This document shows positions 9,601-11,157 of a stretch of 11,157 nt of DNA, piece after piece. The DNA is taken from positions 1 to 11,157 of the forward strand of contig JANBTH010000802.1 of NCBI GenBank assembly GCA_027578815.1, given 5' to 3'. Every line of letters starts with the position of its first letter. Within the stretch, counting starts at the first letter, position 1. The notes under the pieces are model-generated. The model did no database searches, was not told the DNA's origin, and saw only the letters and a program-made list of their open reading frames with translations. The DNA comes from Coemansia sp. RSA 1804 (taxonomy: Eukaryota > Kickxellomycota > Kickxellomycetes > Kickxellales > Kickxellaceae). The position numbers and the translations under genes are program-made.

Positions 9601-10010
9601 GTGCGCTGCAGGACGGAAGCGAGCACAATATCCGCCTGGATGCAGGGCAGTCGAAGGTGTTCTTTGCGCTGAAGCTCCTCGGCCGCGACAACAAGTGGTA
9701 CCGGCTGTACATCGACTATGCGCTGCTGTCGGGGACGGCGCAGATTCTGTATGCGCTGGGCCCAAAGACCGAGAGCATGTCTGTCGATGAGATCCAGGCC
9801 TACAAGGGCGAGCTGCAGTCGTGGATCGGTCCGTGGACGCAGCTGATGGACGGCGTTGTTGCCAGGCTTGATGCCCAGACCGCCTTCACTCGCGACATGG
9901 GCAAGAGCGGCAAGTCGCGCTGGTTCGATATCGTCGACGTCTTGTACACTGCTTTCGTTGAGTCGCCGCTGTCTGCCGAGCAGCAAGAAGCCGAAAGCAG
10001 CGGCAAATAA
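3639..10010 (+). CDS. MED14: Mediator complex subunit 14 (MED14/Rgr1), long form
   Basis: MED14 is the backbone of Mediator, joining head, middle and tail modules in the nucleus. The single 2,123-codon frame ends at TAA 10008-10010. Residues 1-130 are a Ser/Asn/Gly-rich leader. The diagnostic MED14 N-terminal domain spans about 131-330: VQMIPLSVIIGRLV (131-144), LTKLLVLVRWAKN (181-193), the TYLRLP motif (249-254) and YKIAHGRIVFTVAKEF (299-314). The rest is large alpha/beta repeat-like scaffold with probably disordered acidic or Ser/Gly inserts near 562-583, 1135-1145, 1500-1532, 1675-1682 and 1850-1896. The C-terminus (about 2007-2040) is again ordered. Yeast Rgr1 has 1,082 and human MED14 1,454 residues, so this copy is long. 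An in-frame TAG at 3630-3632 precedes the first ATG, which has a weak context (C at -3, T at +4). The ATGs at 3651 (residue 5) and 3741 (residue 35, context AGCATGG) are plausible starts. I see no need for introns. All large frames on the opposite strand are shadows. Confidence 0.95.
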   Translation: MWTAMQRVPLHSSSTSDSAGRTLVPGTPVQADTSMEPEGNQSRSSFHSQSMRADSGSIENGQHFPMLNNASGGGPGGNNHISNSNSNSNNGGSVNGQTNGSGGDKGGSNGDSVSDSGDIQSEADDIPQVDVQMIPLSVIIGRLVTYAYTELVTLVDTLPSRHEADRRNDILRYTEHVSDLLTKLLVLVRWAKNAPQIQKCQNVIAYLDSQNKFFEFSVDAIMHIFMSMPSVRMRNYDVSNAVDVLTTGTYLRLPLAMKQSVPPPKLSKRQIRDTLRAINDIIRSRILRGEPIPPAMRRYKIAHGRIVFTVAKEFKATLTLLQYENAIPWHIVSVQVLVGGDKSLSSEQQITVNTWQILDRAQSMLIEASTAHEKTLAAESQDSGTSNGAGERMPDAQPPQLAQLYDFLHQQCLTVLLESIFKQSSVLRRTRWENLLQVEMSANRLVLTLKYWTSSRAASAAYSGSAIAHGGAVGGVRFDSIVFRLVPLAVPRPIHASASDGPTALETSPVYTDSPESGDFVRIERDRRNLIPKLGLCVTWSAYSGLVSPGVWSRTVSQASELSEDGSNDEDGSHDFAADSDDFSLVVDPEQVNVERLLRQVTWRHACTILESLHVSMSASKLFSKDAVDLHFVTASGATIKTHELTREEASLGTSIPRLRAWYRETEGAVDITVDTFTGRLVVRASEVVVPSTALSESMVGQLAEQLNRTPWRLAELLVDMRSSLALVDLDCLSFRSLGLRAQSVQSTGFPNLPGFVVHSGMGKYFDLTGSTGSTVMGSWSGVPGVGVSSSSPNMATNFPLRVSQQEADALVREVAGVENPLGRIRFYMIEGTDGVEEHVGTTSQGKGEWYIMVAMTDRLRFRLVLLNPHPTDRLMFVVGQIISLQVDRLFYSVARRLLAEKGLDSSMFTAGARASLQPKSGSGNWSDDNRAAAEVAGSTDGSDVDLLADEREITEKVDAMLTGRTSITLDYLNALASACRARLALRLLQTQLTRWKIPYSFRLPSFSTSPHGHRAAVSKELSVVGLDKMGLYELDEQVPVLYIPVFALMRASPINWNVANLGVLPDEARRMISIRIASDELDPSLRADLSSSTRVDQHRQAALAKVAGKVSSFAERPRATYASLSNSVALNHADSNGDGSSSGVHATRQSLIGRHVVPCQVIASIPIALDNLPDPVARAYSDAVYFGTHAASDGGYHLSETDSRNSGCKTGGSASKRGPFRNKGGYSKVVLVYKQMSRAVQCLIRDWSEHHLMTHIARNMYSWEQPPMRRVIATTTAYYPFNSGPYTGAVANMLGSWRGHQSTEIVIQCISSWFLSISCRVPYPFANEDSDRSMYPPGYADSGGNDLSFHLTLANVDPKTNKILRIASTWPWAATHTSRQDQDVSDLDFAHAEHEGGGGAGYNQSRRAARSVGFEVSTSLSRWLHKLQARLNLTGSPLPVLSMILHLMPVNYIIDAISSQVNIRSLSPSLHFDSRDTLIRYQLRNLLTGNNSVDQGGVNKAEAKIEKHGKESSETTGPASADEGKDDNDDEKSYIFLQKIMSQSKGLENAFKSVKGLYIMHMYTSADNIRLVFNSRYVVDLRLVSSEMFQISDAVGAAQLLSRQTIPVYGRGSAMAPAPLVTAGTEPIPLFAEWMEAVARKMRFEWGALERHVSSILGEDMWQHLADDANEKGGSSSSSSMLDKHERIKFLQRGLFRLRPEATKAERMMFRVRQISQKQSSSKSPVFVPMPPSALMCSKLQLVVVLRSLMEWLVRSVHVQDQLGMAISRTQEIIDESMAAPGSEWKPVDGQQALVARTKEPLFGVKEKLVVNSNGNASSAETKRVMIVGFTGAKESVRCEFLMRATVKGDDTDSVNTSDEESQRVAHSSAPMDVDSGSGELADAVAGDDVGGDEDMSAGIMALSCELFSIPSSIMHVDLDVRIVPMNRPPNGITDAAAAFLVEAFKTQTTSFRQRAGVLVRILALPPQLVMDVVDIAKKLDGKVVVSALQDGSEHNIRLDAGQSKVFFALKLLGRDNKWYRLYIDYALLSGTAQILYALGPKTESMSVDEIQAYKGELQSWIGPWTQLMDGVVARLDAQTAFTRDMGKSGKSRWFDIVDVLYTAFVESPLSAEQQEAESSGK
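3882..3905 (+). repeat. AGCAAT hexanucleotide repeat in MED14
   Basis: Three perfect AGCAAT units and one AGCAAC unit encode a Ser-Asn run in the disordered MED14 leader (about residues 82-90). It is a short coding microsatellite, likely length-variable, in a region with no conserved domain. Confidence 0.8.
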
Positions 10011-10011
10011 A
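10006..10011 (+). terminator. MED14: Polyadenylation signal overlapping the MED14 stop codon
   Basis: AATAAA at 10006-10011 contains the TAA stop (10008-10010) and is followed by a T/C-rich stretch (10020-10041) typical of fungal 3' ends. If used, the 3' UTR would be only about 15-30 nt. AATATAAA at 10114-10121 is an alternative distal signal. Confidence 0.45.
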
Positions 10012-10062
10012 AAATATGCTTCTATTCTTTTCCTTTTTTCTATCTGGTAATATCAGCAGTGG

Positions 10063-10082
10063 TTATTATTATTGTTATTATT
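10063..10082 (+). repeat. TTA trinucleotide repeat in MED14 3' flank
   Basis: Three TTA units, one TTG, two more TTA units and a partial TT. It is a short AT-rich microsatellite 53 nt past the MED14 stop, with no clear function. Confidence 0.7.
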
Positions 10083-10115
10083 CATCGCTAATCCCCCAGC
10101 CTTAACCGTTGGCAA

Positions 10116-10125
10116 TATAAAAAAA
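10116..10125 (+). promoter_or_regulatory. TATA-like box ahead of the stem-loop
   Basis: TATAAAAAAA lies 31 nt (first T to first paired base) upstream of the nested stem-loop at 10147. That is the spacing expected between a TATA box and the transcription start of fungal Pol III genes such as U6, and also of Pol II promoters. It may equally be part of the A-rich 3' flank of MED14. Confidence 0.3.
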
Positions 10126-10146
10126 TACAAGAAAAAGTGTGGTGGA

Positions 10147-10225
10147 ATTGTCACGTTCATGGAAGTGACGTGGCTGTCAGGGCAACATAGTTGCTACAGC
10201 CCGCCTAGGAATATGAACGTGCAAT
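10147..10225 (+). other. Nested stem-loop, candidate structured RNA element
   Basis: The outer stem pairs CACGTTCAT (10152-10160) with ATGAACGTG (10213-10221). It extends outward by ATTG (10147-10150) with CAAT (10222-10225) across one bulged T, for 13 pairs. A symmetric 11 x 11 nt internal loop follows (10161-10171 and 10202-10212). The inner stem is GGCTGT (10172-10177) with ACAGCC (10196-10201), then a 4 x 1 internal loop and a GCAAC/GTTGC hairpin (10182-10194) with an ATA loop. Helix, large internal loop, helix is the layout of the P3 domain of eukaryotic RNase P/MRP RNAs, but the conserved P4 motifs of those RNAs were not found. It could also be a 3'-UTR or DNA-level element. The pairing is seen; an RNA product is inference. 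Confidence 0.4.
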
Positions 10226-10719
10226 AGCAGCGGGATCGAGCCATTGAAGTTGCCTCCGCCAGAGACGGATTTAAACACCCGCGCCTATCTCTCTGGGACG
10301 CGCTGGTATGCAGAATATACACTATGAAGATTGTGAGAGTGCTCTGCGTAGACCCAAGACGGCTGGTGTTATTCCCTCTCTCCCAAGTGCGTTAACGCGG
10401 AAGAAAGCTTGAGAGATTTCTCCCCCAATTTCCCCCGAGCATCAGCAGGACGACCGAAATCGCCGCTGCCGTACCTCGAGGGTCTTTGCAACCGCCGCAA
10501 GAGGGAAAGAAGGAATCGCACACAGCCGCACGTCCCCCCCCCGTACTAAACAATAGACAAAAACAAACAGTCAATCAGTTGCACCCAACCAAACTCGAAC
10601 ACGCGCATTCCAGCAACGGAGGCTGTCTCGCGCGCGTAGCGTCTGAAAGAAGGGCATCGCAAACGCAGAAACAAACCAGTCTCGGCTTCCGAACAGCTGG
10701 AAAAAGTATTCACTACCCA

Positions 10720-10741
10720 CTCAATCGATTCATCTCAATCG
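10720..10741 (+). repeat. Paired CTCAATCG direct repeats upstream of an A5T7 element
   Basis: Two identical octamers start at 10720 and 10734 (14-bp spacing), the first overlapping the palindrome AATCGATT (10723-10730). They lie 7 bp upstream of the core-promoter-like element at 10748, as expected of a paired factor site, but no known factor is assigned. Confidence 0.35.
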
Positions 10742-10747
10742 TCCAAC

Positions 10748-10764
10748 TAAAAATTTTTTTATAT
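10748..10764 (+). promoter_or_regulatory. Core-promoter-like A5T7 element, second copy
   Basis: TAAAAATTTTTTTATAT here is identical to the minus-strand element in the ofd1 promoter (3013-3029). It is followed by TTTATACTCTTCAATTCTC, a pyrimidine-rich initiator-like run, then an ATG-free stretch to the ATG at 10807. Here the element ends 42 nt before the ATG; in ofd1 it ends 60 nt before. This suggests a plus-strand promoter. Confidence 0.45.
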
Positions 10765-10806
10765 TTTATACTCTTCAATTCTCTAGCTGCAAGCGGAATT
10801 AAATCA

Positions 10807-10923
10807 ATGGAAACTGACAAAAATCAGGTGGGTCATCGGCGCGCAGAAACAATGAGAATACGGAAGCAGCCCGGATGCAATGTGATGCAATCAATGGCTA
10901 GCAGCAGATGCACTGCGGCCTAG
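10807..10923 (+). other. Possible first exon or short ORF of an unannotated gene
   Basis: The first ATG after the promoter-like element opens a 38-codon frame ending at TAG 10921-10923. After METDKNQ the sequence reads CAG|GTGGGT (10825-10833), a good match to a fungal 5' splice site, so the real exon 1 may end at 10827 and continue beyond an intron. I could not identify a convincing branch point and acceptor, or any conserved protein. The ATG context is weak at -3 (T) but has G at +4. It could also be a non-coding leader. Confidence 0.2.
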
Positions 10924-11068
10924 GGATATCGATGTTTCTAAAAACATGCAGAGAAACAACAACAAATGTATGGCGAGAAGAAGAGCAATATGTACACACA
11001 GAGACTGTTCTTTCGGCCGGACGGATTGCTATACTTTTTGCAAAAGGCGGTTCCGGCATGTATTATAC

Positions 11069-11087
11069 ACTTGCATCCACTGCAAGT
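11069..11087. repeat. Small inverted repeat (hairpin)
   Basis: ACTTGCA (11069-11075) and TGCAAGT (11081-11087) form a perfect 7-bp stem around a TCCAC loop. It is isolated, with no T-run after it to mark a terminator, and its function is unknown. Confidence 0.5.
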
Positions 11088-11126
11088 TCAGTCTGTTTAT
11101 ATTAATTGCTGCATCTCTCAAAAAAA

Positions 11127-11157
11127 CAAAGCAAAGCAAAGCAAAGCAAAGCAAAGC
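11127..11157 (+). repeat. CAAAG pentanucleotide microsatellite running off the right edge
   Basis: Six perfect CAAAG units plus one base end exactly at the last base of the window, preceded by an A7 run (11120-11126). The array probably continues and may mark an assembly break; it is not a recognised telomere repeat. Confidence 0.9.

Larger units (their letters stand above)
10011..11157. other. Long non-coding stretch downstream of MED14
   Basis: There is no convincing complete gene in these 1,147 bp. A 145-codon open stretch at 10486-10923 is low-complexity with no recognisable domain, and I do not call it. The region holds the MED14 3' end, a TTA-rich repeat, a TATA-like box and nested stem-loop (10116-10225), a CT-rich stretch (10371-10384), a 10-bp palindrome (GCGTTAACGC, 10389-10398), a C9 run (10534-10542), a CAA-rich, weakly structured stretch (10545-10690), promoter-like sequence at 10720-10806, a small hairpin at 11069-11087 and a terminal microsatellite. 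The layout suggests a plus-strand gene starting near the right edge. Confidence 0.6.

Noticed and set aside
8924..9712. 262-codon open frame on the minus strand inside MED14
   Set aside because: It lies wholly opposite the MED14 frame, is Ser/Thr/Arg-rich as antisense shadows of GC-rich codons are, and has no recognisable domain. The same applies to those at 7089-7823, 5450-6022, 8805-9389 and 9396-9986.
10181..10242. GGCAACATAG and GGGATCGAGCC resemble parts of SRP (7SL) RNA
   Set aside because: They are in the reverse order to 7SL and pair within the local stem-loop instead. The Alu- and S-domain signatures are absent.
10171..10242. tRNA gene from a box-B match
   Set aside because: The upstream box-A-like TGGCTGTCAGG lacks the required A, and no cloverleaf or acceptor stem can be drawn around it.
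10244..10360. RNase MRP/P-like strings (TTGAAGTTGCCTCC; GAGAGTGC...CGTAGAC)
   Set aside because: They recall the CR-I and P8 regions of RNase MRP RNA, but the GAAAGUC-type CR-I core is not intact and I found no CR-V partner that could form the P4 helix at a proper distance. A covariance search would decide.
10389..10398. 10-bp palindrome GCGTTAACGC
   Set aside because: An isolated perfect palindrome of this length is expected at low frequency, and there is no neighbouring site to give it meaning.
10874..10891. GATGCAAT repeated twice, 10 bp apart
   Set aside because: Only two copies, no further periodicity, no CRISPR-like or iteron-like array.
10486..10923. 145-codon plus-strand open frame
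   Set aside because: Composition is low-complexity Gln/Lys/Ser/Arg from A/C-rich sequence, no domain is recognisable, and it runs through the promoter-like A5T7 and TATA sequence. It looks like non-coding sequence without stops.

Overview
The window reads as nuclear DNA of a fungus. Three long genes without visible introns are packed together, with AT-rich promoters rich in homopolymer tracts, AATAAA-type 3' ends and a 62-bp gap between two convergent genes. The protein set (a fungal-type MED14, an Ofd1/Tpa1-type dioxygenase, a nuclear coiled-coil protein) fits an early-diverging, intron-poor fungus. A Kickxellomycotina (Coemansia-like) source is my best guess, but it is an inference from style, not from a marker.

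Layout. Positions 2-1174 (+) hold the 3' part of a coiled-coil protein gene that enters from the left edge; its tail has basic nuclear-localisation-like patches, six S/T-P sites and a KEN box. Positions 1237-2952 (-) hold a complete Ofd1/Tpa1/OGFOD1-family 2-oxoglutarate/Fe(II) prolyl hydroxylase with every catalytic residue visible. The two genes converge, and their polyadenylation signals are interlocked inside the 62-bp gap. A 686-bp divergent promoter (2953-3638) separates ofd1 from MED14 (3639-10010, +), a 2,123-residue scaffold subunit of the RNA polymerase II Mediator complex that is unusually long for the family.

The last 1.15 kb (10011-11157) carries no convincing complete gene but is not blank. 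It holds the MED14 3' end, a TATA-like box followed by a compact nested stem-loop (10147-10225, a possible structured RNA), a core-promoter-like A5T7 element identical over 17 nt to one in the ofd1 promoter, a possible first exon at 10807, and a CAAAG microsatellite that runs off the right edge.

The three genes do not form a pathway. They are housekeeping functions (possible mitotic or chromatin structure, translation-linked hydroxylation and oxygen or sterol sensing, transcription). I do not see a novel defence, mobile or biosynthetic system. The most useful leads are the shared promoter element, the candidate RNA and the unannotated gene that may start near 10807.
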